Of a stretch of 64,000 nucleotides of DNA, positions 34,394-42,296 are shown one piece after another. The number at the start of each line of letters is the position of its first letter. Within the stretch, counting starts at the first letter, position 1. Under the pieces are notes generated by a model, which saw only the letters and a program-made list of their open reading frames with translations, searched no databases and had not been told where the DNA came from. This DNA comes from Aliishimia sp963678085 (GTDB lineage: Bacteria; Pseudomonadota; Alphaproteobacteria; Rhodobacterales; Rhodobacteraceae): positions 2,480,001 to 2,544,000 of the forward strand of contig OY782680.1 of NCBI GenBank assembly GCA_963678085.1, written 5' to 3'. The position numbers were made by a program, and so were the translations under genes.

Positions 34394-34453
34394 GTCGCAG
34401 TGTCTCCCGCTTCTATGGATGTCTGGAAAATGTTGCGGAAACCGTAGATGTGC

Positions 34454-34873
34454 TCAGCATAGCATATTTCCACGGTAGAGCCCCTTATAGCCGGGCGGGC
34501 AGGTTTGATTGGCTGGGATGGCCTCAGGAACCTGCGGTTGCTCTATGGCAGCGGGGATGGGCGTTTGCGCAGAGGTTTCATCAAGCGTTTCACTTTGCGC
34601 CATCACACCCCAAGCCTGACGCATACAGGCATTGAGCATATCCGCGCCTTGCTGTGTGCCCCCTGCGCCCGCATCTGGGGTAAAGAGCGACGGTGTGACG
34701 GTTTCATCTATCAAATAGGCTCCGGGTGCATCCGCATCGCGCAGGCATTGCTCCGCAAGGTTGCTATCTGAAGCGCCCATGCTTGGCAGGTCCATTGAGG
34801 CAACGGGCGCTTGTTCTGAGCACGCAGATGCTGCCAAGAGCGCGGCTATGGCGATCGAGCCCCGCACAGACAT
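34454..34873 (-). CDS. Predicted lipoprotein within the sdh operon
   Basis: 139 residues starting MSVRGSIAIAALLAASACSE, a signal peptide with a lipobox ending in Cys, so probably lipidated. The rest is polar with two further Cys pairs (EQCLRDAD, ADMLNACMRQAW, NQTCPPGYKGLYRGNMLC), the last resembling a small disulfide-bonded turn. The ATG at 34873 overlaps the sdhA stop (TGATG), so its translation is coupled to sdhA. No function is recognised. The fixed location between sdhA and sdhB suggests a complex II-associated or assembly role, but this is inference. Confidence 0.75.
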   Translation of the reverse strand: MSVRGSIAIAALLAASACSEQAPVASMDLPSMGASDSNLAEQCLRDADAPGAYLIDETVTPSLFTPDAGAGGTQQGADMLNACMRQAWGVMAQSETLDETSAQTPIPAAIEQPQVPEAIPANQTCPPGYKGLYRGNMLC

Positions 34874-36678
34874 CAATACACCCGCGCTTTTGGGGCGATC
34901 TTTTTCAGATCTATGCCGCCCTCATCCTGGTTCGTCAGAGGCTTTGTGATCACGCCGCGATAATCCAGCTTTGTCTCATTGCCTTTGAACCAGATCAGGC
35001 TGTGTTTGCGCCAATTCTCATCGTCGCGATCCGGGTAATCCTCATGGGCATGCGCGCCGCGGCTTTCTTTGCGCGCCGCAGCTGCGGTCACAGTAGCCAC
35101 CGCGTTGGGGATCAAATTGGTCAGCTCCAGAGTTTCCATCAGGTCGGAGTTCCAAACCAAGGAGGTATCAGTGACTTTCACGTCGCTGATTTTTTCCGCC
35201 ACGGCTTCCATCTTTTTCTGCCCCTCAGCCAGGGTCTTGTCCGTACGGAACACCGCCGCATCCGCTTGCATGGTTTTTTGCATCTCAAGGCGCAGCTCGG
35301 CGGTTGGGATTTGCCCGCTCGCATAGCGGAGTTTGTCGAAACGGTGAAAGGCCGCCTCAACCGAGGCCTTATTCGGGACCGGCACGGCGCTATTTGGATC
35401 CACCACTTCACGGGCGCGGATCGCGGCGGCGCGGCCAAACACCACAAGATCGATAAGAGAGTTCGAACCCAAGCGGTTCGCCCCATGCACCGAGGCGCAG
35501 CCCGCCTCGCCCACGGCCATAAGACCCGGCGAGATAGCCTCGCTATTTGAGGCGGTTGGCGCAAGCACCTCGCCCCAATAATTGGTTGGGATGCCGCCCA
35601 TATTGTAATGCACGGTTGGCAGCACGGGGATCGGCTCTTTGGTTAGATCCACACCGGCAAAGATGCGGGCAGATTCCGAGATGCCGGGCAGGCGCTCGGC
35701 CAAGGTTTCGGGCGGCAGGTGGTTCAGGTGCAGATGGATATGATCGCCCTCAGCGCCAACGCCGCGCCCTTCGCGAATTTCCATAGTCATGCAGCGCGAA
35801 ACCACATCGCGGCTGGCAAGATCTTTATAGGTAGGCGCATAACGCTCCATAAAGCGCTCACCTTCGGAATTGGTGAGATAACCGCCCTCGCCGCGCGCCC
35901 CTTCTGTGATCAGACAGCCAGAGCCGTAAATGCCGGTGGGGTGGAACTGTACGAATTCCATATCTTGCAGCGGCAAACCGGCCCGCGCAGTCATCCCGCC
36001 GCCATCACCGGTGCAGGTATGGGCAGAGGTGGCCGAGAAATAGGCGCGCCCATAGCCACCCGTTGCCAGCACAACCATCTTGGCGGCAAAGAGATGCATG
36101 GTGCCATCATCGAGTTTCCAGCACAAAACGCCCTGGCATTGCCCATCTTCGGACATGATCAGGTCAATGGCGAAATATTCGATGTAGAACTCAGCGTTAT
36201 TCTTAAGGCTTTGCCCATAGAGCGTGTGCAAGATCGCATGGCCCGTGCGGTCGGCGGCGGCACAAGTGCGCTGCACCGGGGGGCCTTCGCCATATTCGGT
36301 GGTATGCCCCCCAAAGGGGCGCTGGTAGATTTTGCCCTCTTCGGTGCGCGAGAACGGCACGCCGTAATGTTCTAGCTCATAAACCGCTTTGGGAGCCTCG
36401 CGCGCCAGATATTCCATTGCATCGGAATCGCCCAGCCAATCAGAGCCTTTCACAGTGTCATACATATGCCACTGCCAGCTGTCAGGGCCCATATTGCCCA
36501 AAGAGGCCGCAATGCCCCCTTGCGCGGCAACTGTGTGGGAGCGGGTCGGGAACACTTTGGTTACGCAAGCGGTGCGCAATCCCTGCTCTGCCATACCCAA
36601 AGTCGCGCGCAGTCCAGCGCCGCCAGCGCCCACAACCACAACGTCATATTCATGCGTCTCATACTCATATGCAGCCAT
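34873..36678 (-). CDS. sdhA: Succinate dehydrogenase flavoprotein subunit
   Basis: Catalytic subunit of complex II that oxidises succinate to fumarate. The 601 residues show the FAD fold GAGGAGLRATLGMAEQGL, the covalent FAD His in SHTVAAQGGI (about 55), FVQFHPTGIYGSG, and the substrate Arg/His segments (GEGGYLTNSEGERFMERY). HYNMGGIPTNY and GANRLGSNSLIDLVVFGR follow. It begins 14 bp after sdhD and overlaps the next lipoprotein gene by one base. Its C-terminal coding region (34941-34966) has a near copy in the sdhC upstream region. Confidence 0.98.
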   Translation of the reverse strand: MAAYEYETHEYDVVVVGAGGAGLRATLGMAEQGLRTACVTKVFPTRSHTVAAQGGIAASLGNMGPDSWQWHMYDTVKGSDWLGDSDAMEYLAREAPKAVYELEHYGVPFSRTEEGKIYQRPFGGHTTEYGEGPPVQRTCAAADRTGHAILHTLYGQSLKNNAEFYIEYFAIDLIMSEDGQCQGVLCWKLDDGTMHLFAAKMVVLATGGYGRAYFSATSAHTCTGDGGGMTARAGLPLQDMEFVQFHPTGIYGSGCLITEGARGEGGYLTNSEGERFMERYAPTYKDLASRDVVSRCMTMEIREGRGVGAEGDHIHLHLNHLPPETLAERLPGISESARIFAGVDLTKEPIPVLPTVHYNMGGIPTNYWGEVLAPTASNSEAISPGLMAVGEAGCASVHGANRLGSNSLIDLVVFGRAAAIRAREVVDPNSAVPVPNKASVEAAFHRFDKLRYASGQIPTAELRLEMQKTMQADAAVFRTDKTLAEGQKKMEAVAEKISDVKVTDTSLVWNSDLMETLELTNLIPNAVATVTAAAARKESRGAHAHEDYPDRDDENWRKHSLIWFKGNETKLDYRGVITKPLTNQDEGGIDLKKIAPKARVY

Positions 36679-36692
36679 CTGTCCCGCCTCCC

Positions 36693-37064
36693 TTAAAACG
36701 CCAGTTTTGCAATGGCGAACAGACCCATCGCGGCCAATCCGTAAGACACACAGGTCATCGTCAAAATGAGAACTTTCTGCGCTGTGCCATGAACATAGTC
36801 CTCAATCAGCACTTGCACACCCTCTTTAAAGTGCTTCATGCTCACCAAGATTGTCAGGGCGGTCACAAGCGCCGGCCAGGGCCGTGCGAAATAGGCTGTG
36901 ACCTCAGCATAATCAGCCCCAACAATCCCCCCAAATGTGAACACGAAAAGCGGGATCAGGATGAGCAGCGCGAAAGAGGAAACTTTCATCGACCAGAAAT
37001 GCTCTGTCCCGGTTTTGGCCGAGCCCATCCCAACGGCCCGTTTGCGATCCGTCAAATAGCGCAT
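36693..37064 (-). CDS. sdhD: Succinate dehydrogenase membrane anchor subunit SdhD
   Basis: A 123-residue hydrophobic anchor with three membrane helices, carrying part of the ubiquinone and heme b site. The conserved stretch VSMKHFKEGVQVLIEDYVHG holds the heme-ligand His candidates, and EHFWSMKVSSFALL opens the first helix. It lies between sdhC and sdhA with short gaps (9 and 14 bp). Confidence 0.93.
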   Translation of the reverse strand: MRYLTDRKRAVGMGSAKTGTEHFWSMKVSSFALLILIPLFVFTFGGIVGADYAEVTAYFARPWPALVTALTILVSMKHFKEGVQVLIEDYVHGTAQKVLILTMTCVSYGLAAMGLFAIAKLAF

Positions 37065-37073
37065 GAGAGCCTC

Positions 37074-37457
37074 CTATAAAATGATGTATGTGAGGATGGT
37101 CAGAACAACGGAGCCGATGACACAGGCCCAGCCGAGCTTTTCAGCGGTCTTGAGCTCAAGACCGATCCCATTGTCCCAGATCAGATGCCGAATGCCCGCA
37201 AGCGTGTGATACCACAGGCCCCAAACGCTGAAGAACAACACTATGCTGCCAAAAAAGCCTGTGAGCATCGCGTTGGCGACGTTGAAATAGGCCTCAGAGG
37301 TCGCGGCGGCAAAGAGCCACCAAATGATCATCATGGCGGAAAGCAGCAGGGCATTTCCAGTGATGCGGGTCAAGATAGAGGAGATTGACGTGATCTGTGG
37401 GCGATAGATCATCAAATGGGGTGAGAGTGGGCGATTGCCCCGATTTACATCGGCCAT
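37074..37457 (-). CDS. sdhC: Succinate dehydrogenase cytochrome b556 subunit SdhC
   Basis: A 127-residue membrane protein with three helices that anchors complex II and binds heme b. RPLSPHLMIYRPQITSISSI followed by LTRITGNALL is the SdhC signature, and the heme-ligand His sits in HTLAGIRHLIWD. It is the first gene of the sdhCDA-lipoprotein-sdhB operon. The upstream region carries GTGATCAC palindromes that are candidate operators. Confidence 0.95.
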   Translation of the reverse strand: MADVNRGNRPLSPHLMIYRPQITSISSILTRITGNALLLSAMMIIWWLFAAATSEAYFNVANAMLTGFFGSIVLFFSVWGLWYHTLAGIRHLIWDNGIGLELKTAEKLGWACVIGSVVLTILTYIIL

Positions 37458-37789
37458 ATATGCTCCCGTATGCGTCCAGGTTAGGTTGCTTAGTCTTCTT
37501 ACACCTCACTCACGCACCAATGTCACCCCACAACTGCGCCTTGAGGCGCGGTGTTTTGGCGCGGCAGCAAGCTTTGTGATCACGCCGCAATTATCCGTGA
37601 TCACGTTAACAAAGAATGACCGCTTGCAGGGCCTTATCCGCAAGATTTAGCTTAAACTTTGCTGGAGAAATACGCCGATACCGGCTGCATGCGTCACGAA
37701 TCGCTGGGCGGTAAGGGCGGCTGCAATTCTGTGATCACAGGGCGCGAGGAGAGACGCGCCAGAGGCAGGTGCCCCAAGCGCGCATTGAG
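37458..37789. promoter_or_regulatory. sdh operon upstream region with GTGATCAC palindromes
   Basis: Of the 332 bp, the notable content is TGTGATCACG centred at 37579.5 and CGTGATCACG centred at 37600.5, exactly 21 bp or two helical turns apart. A third, TGTGATCACA, lies at 37730-37739. The spacing suggests two dimers binding on one face of the DNA. No coding sequence is supported here. GCTTTGTGATCACGCCGC in this region also recurs in the sdhA coding sequence. Confidence 0.5.
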
Positions 37790-38233
37790 TTACTTGAATT
37801 TATCAAGCACGTTAGAGGGATTGGCATCAAAACTCACATTCCCAATCAGCAGCCCGTCTTTGGTTGGAATGCCAAGCAGATAGAGCGTTATGGGAAATTT
37901 GCTCTGCTCCATATCAAAGGCGACCACCTCTTGCACAACCCCGCCAACATCTATGCGTTGCGCGATGATGTGACAGGCGGTGAAGCCATCGGGCAGCGCA
38001 GAAGACAAGCGCTGCAAAGGCTGTTTGAGCGCCTCGGTACTCTTGCCTAAAGTCTTCGCCATCACTTGCTGAAAGCCAACAAAATTGCCGCGCAAGAACT
38101 TGTCTTTGGCCTCCTCAAATTCAGCAATAACCTGTCCTCCGGCTGGATCGCAGACAGAGTCTTGCGCAAAAGCCGGAGACGAAATCGTAGCGGTTAGAGC
38201 CACCGCGAGGGCTGTTTTTTTCAAATATGTCAT
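37790..38233 (-). CDS. Small secreted protein of unknown function, downstream of mch
   Basis: 147 residues from ATG 38233 (MTYLKKTALAVALTATISSP), with a clear Sec signal peptide cleaved after AFA, giving a periplasmic protein of about 125 residues. The mature part has two Cys (SVCDPAGG, FTACHII) that could pair. No family is recognised. Its ATG overlaps the mch stop (ATGA), so translation is coupled to the ethylmalonyl-CoA pathway gene, yet a periplasmic product has no evident role there. Downstream of it lies the sdh control region. Confidence 0.75.
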   Translation of the reverse strand: MTYLKKTALAVALTATISSPAFAQDSVCDPAGGQVIAEFEEAKDKFLRGNFVGFQQVMAKTLGKSTEALKQPLQRLSSALPDGFTACHIIAQRIDVGGVVQEVVAFDMEQSKFPITLYLLGIPTKDGLLIGNVSFDANPSNVLDKFK

Positions 38234-39285
38234 GCGGGGATCAAAGCCCAATAATCCAGATCAAGCAAGATGTTTGGCGCATATTTTCCATCACTTTGTT
38301 TGAGCTCAAAAGCCGCACCGCCCTTGGTCGCCACAAGCCGCAAACGCAACGCGCCAATACCGGGGCTCGCGGTCTCGACTTTATCAAGCACCTCAGACCA
38401 CGCCCGCACGGTGGTGCCCGCCAAACAAGGGTTCACATGCGCCCCGCCGTTCAGCCCGACGATCATCTGCGCATTGGCCAGACCGTTAAAAGACAGCGCC
38501 CGCGCCAGCGAGATCACATGACCGCCGTAAATCAGCCGCGTGCCATCGGGGCGGGCAGAGGTATCAAAATGCACCTTGGAAGTGTTCTGCCACAAACGCG
38601 TGGCCATCATATGCTCGGCCTCTTCAACGGTGACACCATCCACATGATCGATCTGCTCGCCAATCTCGTAATCACCAAGGCGATAGGGCTCCCCGGCCAG
38701 CGCATAATCATAGTCCGCAAAACTGAGCCCCTCAGGCACCACAAGCTGCTCGGGCGCAACATGAGAGGTCAGCTCGGGGATCACGGTCTCAGGGGCAGGC
38801 GCATCGATATCACCCTTGCGCACCATGACCCAGCGCACATAGCTCAGCACCTCTTGCCCATGCTGGTTGCGCCCACTCGTGCGCACATAAACCACGCCGG
38901 TGCGACCATTGGAGTTCTGCTTGAGCCCGATCACCTCGCTACTGGCCGACAGCGTATCGCCGGGCCAAACCGGCCGCAGCCAGCGCCCCTCCGCATAGCC
39001 CAAATTCGCCACCGCATTTAGCGAGATATCCGGCACCGTTTTGCCAAAGACAGTATGAAAGGCGATCAAATCATCCAACGGCGCACCGGGCAAACCACAA
39101 GATTGCGCAAAGGCATCCGAAGAATAAAGCGCATGACGCGCCGGATAAAGCGCGTGATAAAGCGCCCGCTCCCCCTGCCCCACAGTGCGCGGCACCGCGT
39201 GTTGGATCACGTCACCAAGACGATACTCTTCGAAAAACCGGCCCGCATTGGTTTTGGCATTGGTTTTAGCATTGGTTTTGGCCAT
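38230..39285 (-). CDS. mch: Mesaconyl-CoA hydratase (MaoC-type double hotdog)
   Basis: Hydratase that adds water to mesaconyl-CoA to give beta-methylmalyl-CoA in the ethylmalonyl-CoA pathway. The 351 residues hold two MaoC-like hotdog domains. Family features include FFEEYRLGDVIQHAVPRTV, SLNAVANLGYAEGRW, YVRTSGRNQHGQEVLSY and IYGGHVISLARALSFNGLAN. The N-terminus is MAKTNAKTNAKTNAGRF, a three-fold repeat encoded by a 12-bp tandem repeat. ATG 39285 is chosen with AGGAG upstream; a GTG at 39291 is possible. It follows the DUF1737 gene by two bases and mcl2 beyond. Confidence 0.92.
   Translation of the reverse strand: MAKTNAKTNAKTNAGRFFEEYRLGDVIQHAVPRTVGQGERALYHALYPARHALYSSDAFAQSCGLPGAPLDDLIAFHTVFGKTVPDISLNAVANLGYAEGRWLRPVWPGDTLSASSEVIGLKQNSNGRTGVVYVRTSGRNQHGQEVLSYVRWVMVRKGDIDAPAPETVIPELTSHVAPEQLVVPEGLSFADYDYALAGEPYRLGDYEIGEQIDHVDGVTVEEAEHMMATRLWQNTSKVHFDTSARPDGTRLIYGGHVISLARALSFNGLANAQMIVGLNGGAHVNPCLAGTTVRAWSEVLDKVETASPGIGALRLRLVATKGGAAFELKQSDGKYAPNILLDLDYWALIPA
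39245..39280. repeat. Three 12-bp tandem repeats at the mch N-terminus
   Basis: On the plus strand, units GCATTGGTTTTG, GCATTGGTTTTA and GCATTGGTTTTG follow each other, encoding three Lys-Thr-Asn-Ala repeats in Mch. Copy number could vary by slippage without breaking the frame. Confidence 0.9.
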
Positions 39286-39287
39286 GC

Positions 39288-39494
39288 TCACTGGTCTCCT
39301 AATTTCATATCGGGGCTGTAAGGGCTTGCGGCCTCTTTCACCACGGCCTGACCGCAGCGCATCACCCCGCGTGCGCCGTCAAATGCGTAAACCGGCGACC
39401 CGGAAAGCTGCCAGCCTTTGGAAAGCGCCTCTGAGACTTTGTGACAAAACGCGGATGTGTCATCCTCGCTGAGAAATCGGTAAATTTGGCCCAT
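39288..39494 (-). CDS. DUF1737 small protein
   Basis: A 68-residue protein beginning MGQIYRFLSEDDTSAFCHKV, with ALSKGWQLSGSPVYAFD in the middle. This is the DUF1737 pattern, a small domain of unknown function also seen as a C-terminal part of larger proteins. It sits between mcl2 and mch with a 19-bp gap before and a two-base gap after, so it is part of the same transcript. A role in binding CoA-pathway proteins is only a guess from location. Confidence 0.8.
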   Translation of the reverse strand: MGQIYRFLSEDDTSAFCHKVSEALSKGWQLSGSPVYAFDGARGVMRCGQAVVKEAASPYSPDMKLGDQ

Positions 39495-39513
39495 GTCGCG
39501 CTCCAATCGGATG

Positions 39514-40368
39514 TTAGCGGGTTTTCATCGCAGCAACGGCCCGCGCCTTAGCCAAGGTCTGCCGTGCCGTGACAACATGCAAGTTTTCAACGATCTTGCC
39601 ATCAACCACCGCAACCCCAAGACCCGCAGCCTCAGCCGTTTCAAACGCTTCGATCTGACGCTGCGCTAGGGCAATCTCCTCATCGGAGGGCGCGAAAATA
39701 CTGTTGGTGATCGCGATCTGAGCCGGATGAATTAGCGTCTTACCGTCAAAGCCCATATCCCGGCCCTGCGTACATTCCAACTCCAGCCCCGCATCATCCT
39801 TATAGGCGTTATACACACCATCAATAATCACAATTCCCTCGGCCTTGGCCGCCAGAACACACTGGCCCAGCCCCGCCATCAAAGGCAGACGGTCAGGGCG
39901 AAACCTGGTCTGTAGCTCCTTGGCCAGATCATTGGTGCCCATGACCATGCCCGTGAGCTTTGGATGCGCGGCAATTTCAGCGGCATTGAGCATACCGCGC
40001 GGCGTTTCCATCATCGCCCAAATATCGAGATCCCCAGTGATCTGCTGCAACGCATCAAGCTGCGCGGCCCCATCCACCTTGGGCAATAGCACCGCATCCG
40101 GGGCCATAGCCGCGACGGCCCGCGCATCATCCGCGCCCCATTCCGTGTCCAGGCCGTTGATTCGTATGATTTTGACCCGCGCCCCATAGCCGCCTTCCGC
40201 CAAAGCCGCCGCCAATGTTCCGCGCGCCGCCTCTTTCTCATCTGCTGCAACTGCATCCTCAAGATCGAAAATAATCGCATCCACCGGCAGGTTTCGCGCC
40301 TTATCCAATGCCCGTGTTTTTGAAGCAGGAATATAGAGAACCGAGCGGTAAGGGCGTTGATCAGACAT
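39514..40368 (-). CDS. mcl2: (3S)-Malyl-CoA thioesterase Mcl2 (CitE-like)
   Basis: CitE/HpcH-family TIM-barrel enzyme that hydrolyses (3S)-malyl-CoA to malate and CoA, finishing the ethylmalonyl-CoA pathway. The 284 residues open RSVLYIPASKTRALDKARN, with the metal-binding acidic site in IFDLEDAVA, then INGLDTEWG, WAMMETPRGMLNA, MGTNDLAKEL and DGKTLIHPAQI. This N-terminus and length fit Mcl2 rather than the longer Mcl1 lyase. It is the first gene of the mcl2-DUF1737-mch-secreted protein set. Lyase activity cannot be excluded from sequence alone. Confidence 0.88.
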   Translation of the reverse strand: MSDQRPYRSVLYIPASKTRALDKARNLPVDAIIFDLEDAVAADEKEAARGTLAAALAEGGYGARVKIIRINGLDTEWGADDARAVAAMAPDAVLLPKVDGAAQLDALQQITGDLDIWAMMETPRGMLNAAEIAAHPKLTGMVMGTNDLAKELQTRFRPDRLPLMAGLGQCVLAAKAEGIVIIDGVYNAYKDDAGLELECTQGRDMGFDGKTLIHPAQIAITNSIFAPSDEEIALAQRQIEAFETAEAAGLGVAVVDGKIVENLHVVTARQTLAKARAVAAMKTR

Positions 40369-40704
40369 GATTTTCTCCGAATCTGGTCGCGAGAGAAAGA
40401 TTGTTACTTAATAGGTGCGTCAATTTCACAAAAACTTCAAGATTATATGCGCCGCACCGCAGAAAACGGCAGACTTCAATCATAGCGCGGATTATTAACA
40501 GATATTTCAATTTTAACGTGCAAACTCCTTTGCTAACGACTACCCTGCGGGAGGGCCTGAGCAGCTGGGCCGCTGAAACCAATCCAAGGCAATAAAGGGG
40601 TGCGTGAGATTGAAACCGGGGCCGACCCGATCATCGCTGGCATCGCGCCGGATGTGTCCAGATGAGCGTAGAGGCGCCTTTATGTGAGTAAGGACGGCAG
40701 CGCT
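40369..40704. other. Intergenic region between mcl2 and a small secreted protein
   Basis: The 336-bp divergent region must hold both promoters. It is AT-rich on the mcl2 side. No repeat, RNA or coding sequence is convincingly seen. Confidence 0.5.
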
Positions 40705-41025
40705 ATGACTTTAGCTCTCAAAGCATTCGTCGCGGGCCTTGGTTTGATCGCCATGACCGCAGGAACCGCAACCGCGCAAGGCATGAACCGAAACTGCGCC
40801 CCCCGTGACGCAGTGGTCAACCGCCTGGCAAGTGGATATGGCGAGGCCCGCCAATCCATGGGTCTGGGCGCAAATAACCAGGTGGTCGAGATTTTCGCCT
40901 CCAAAGAAACAGGCACCTGGACGATCACCGTGACCAACACATCCGGCGTGACCTGCTTGGTCGCCTCGGGCCAAGCCTTTGAAGAACTCGCCGAAGTTCT
41001 CCCCGAGATCGACGAAGACGCATAA
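40705..41025 (+). CDS. Small secreted protein of unknown function
   Basis: A 106-residue product (MTLALKAFVAGLGLIAMTAG) with a Sec signal peptide, probably cleaved after ATA, followed by a mature part of about 80 residues. It holds CAPRDAVVNRLASGYGEARQ and GTWTITVTNTSGVTCLVASG, where two Cys may form a disulfide. No family was recognised. The ATG at 40705 is preferred over a GTG 21 bases upstream. It is followed by a clear intrinsic terminator, so it is probably monocistronic. Confidence 0.75.
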   Translation: MTLALKAFVAGLGLIAMTAGTATAQGMNRNCAPRDAVVNRLASGYGEARQSMGLGANNQVVEIFASKETGTWTITVTNTSGVTCLVASGQAFEELAEVLPEIDEDA

Positions 41026-41036
41026 ACCATTTCTAG

Positions 41037-41062
41037 AAAAGCGGCCCCAATCAGCCGCTTTT
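41037..41062 (+). terminator. Intrinsic terminator
   Basis: AAAAGCGGC (41037-41045) pairs with GCCGCTTTT (41054-41062) around an eight-base loop and is followed by CTTTG. It ends the transcript of the upstream small secreted protein. Confidence 0.85.
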
Positions 41063-41162
41063 CTTTGACGCATCCCCAAATCATGCATAGCTGAATTTGA
41101 GGGCTTGCGCTCATTCCCCAACACATTGATGCGCGGCGCCTTGAGTTTTGCTTGGCCGAAAA

Positions 41163-42296
41163 TTACCCCGACGCGGTATGCGTTGCCTTACGGGGAGCGG
41201 GCGTGAGCGCATCCCTATGGGACTGTTCCACATCCGAAGACCAAAGCCATCCTTGAGCAATTGGCGCGAGCTGAACCGTTGGATGCACCCGCTCTGACGC
41301 ATCGAGCCCCACTTGGCGCGCACGGCGTCCCAGCAAAAGCCGCCCCCAGCCGCGAAATGTTCCCAAAGACGGGGCCGACGGATCCGTGGGGAAAGAAGCC
41401 TGCCAACATTCGGGCAAGGGCAATCCGCAGCTCTCGGCCTTCTCCATAATCCACACAAATGGAATATTGGAGAGCCCCCGCGCCGCCTCATGCCCATCTA
41501 GCATGCCGCCGATATCACCGTGCGCTCCGCGAAACCACATCTGCTCGCAAACCCCGGGCCAGCCTGGATCGCTGGTCCACATCACCGGGCTATAGGCTTT
41601 GCGCGTCTCATTGCGGGCCAGCGCATGATAGCCATGCTTGATCGACGGACCAAGATGGTGATTGTGAAATGCGTGTTTGGGCTGGCTATAGCGCCAAAGC
41701 ACCGGCAGATTCACCCCAAGGGATTTAACCGTGTCCCAAACACCGATCATCTCGATCTCGATCCTGTCATGGCAGTGACGCTGCGAAAATGCACGCGCCG
41801 CTTGGCTATCGGGGGTTTCCTGATAATGCCGGTAAATAGCCCGCACATTGCGCTGCGTGGCATGGTCCGCCTTTAGCAATCCCACTTGATCAATCACCCC
41901 GGCAAGCGAGCGCACCGCATAAGCACCGCGCGAAAAGCCAAGCAAAAAGATCCTATCTCCGGGACGATAGCGCGAGGCAAGATAGCCATAGGCGCGGCGG
42001 ATTTGTCGATTGATGCCACGCCCCAGCAGGACATCGCCCAATTTGCGCCATTCAGCCCATTGAATGCCTTGCTCGTAATAGATCGAAACCGGTGATCCAA
42101 CGCGGCGTAGCAATTTATAGGCCTGCCCCGCATTGGTTTCATAACCGGGCTTGAGCGAGGACATGGTGCCGTCAAGAATGATCACATGAATAACCGCATC
42201 GCGCGCGTTTGGACGGGGCTGCGTGCGTCGCTTTCCCCGCCCCAATAGCCCGGATAAAAGCCGGGCAATACGCCTATCGCGCAGCAATCCTCGCAT
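41163..42296 (-). CDS. DUF2235 alpha/beta-hydrolase (Tle1-like phospholipase fold)
   Basis: The 377 residues match the DUF2235 family (T6SS phospholipase Tle1-like alpha/beta-hydrolase domain). Visible are the N-terminal strand HVIILDGTMSSL, the nucleophile elbow LLGFSRGAYAVRSLAG (Ser in GFSRG), an acid region in IGVWDTVKSLGV, and FRGAHGDIGG with the catalytic His. There is no signal peptide and no VgrG, PAAR or immunity gene nearby, so a T6SS effector role is not supported; a housekeeping lipid or ester hydrolase is possible. Its 5' end overlaps the 3' end of the molybdenum hydroxylase gene by 23 bases. Confidence 0.8.
   Translation of the reverse strand: MRGLLRDRRIARLLSGLLGRGKRRTQPRPNARDAVIHVIILDGTMSSLKPGYETNAGQAYKLLRRVGSPVSIYYEQGIQWAEWRKLGDVLLGRGINRQIRRAYGYLASRYRPGDRIFLLGFSRGAYAVRSLAGVIDQVGLLKADHATQRNVRAIYRHYQETPDSQAARAFSQRHCHDRIEIEMIGVWDTVKSLGVNLPVLWRYSQPKHAFHNHHLGPSIKHGYHALARNETRKAYSPVMWTSDPGWPGVCEQMWFRGAHGDIGGMLDGHEAARGLSNIPFVWIMEKAESCGLPLPECWQASFPTDPSAPSLGTFRGWGRLLLGRRARQVGLDASERVHPTVQLAPIAQGWLWSSDVEQSHRDALTPAPRKATHTASG

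Noticed and set aside
41163..42296. T6SS phospholipase effector with immunity partner
   Set aside because: No secretion-system, VgrG or immunity genes and no signal peptide; only the hydrolase domain is shared.
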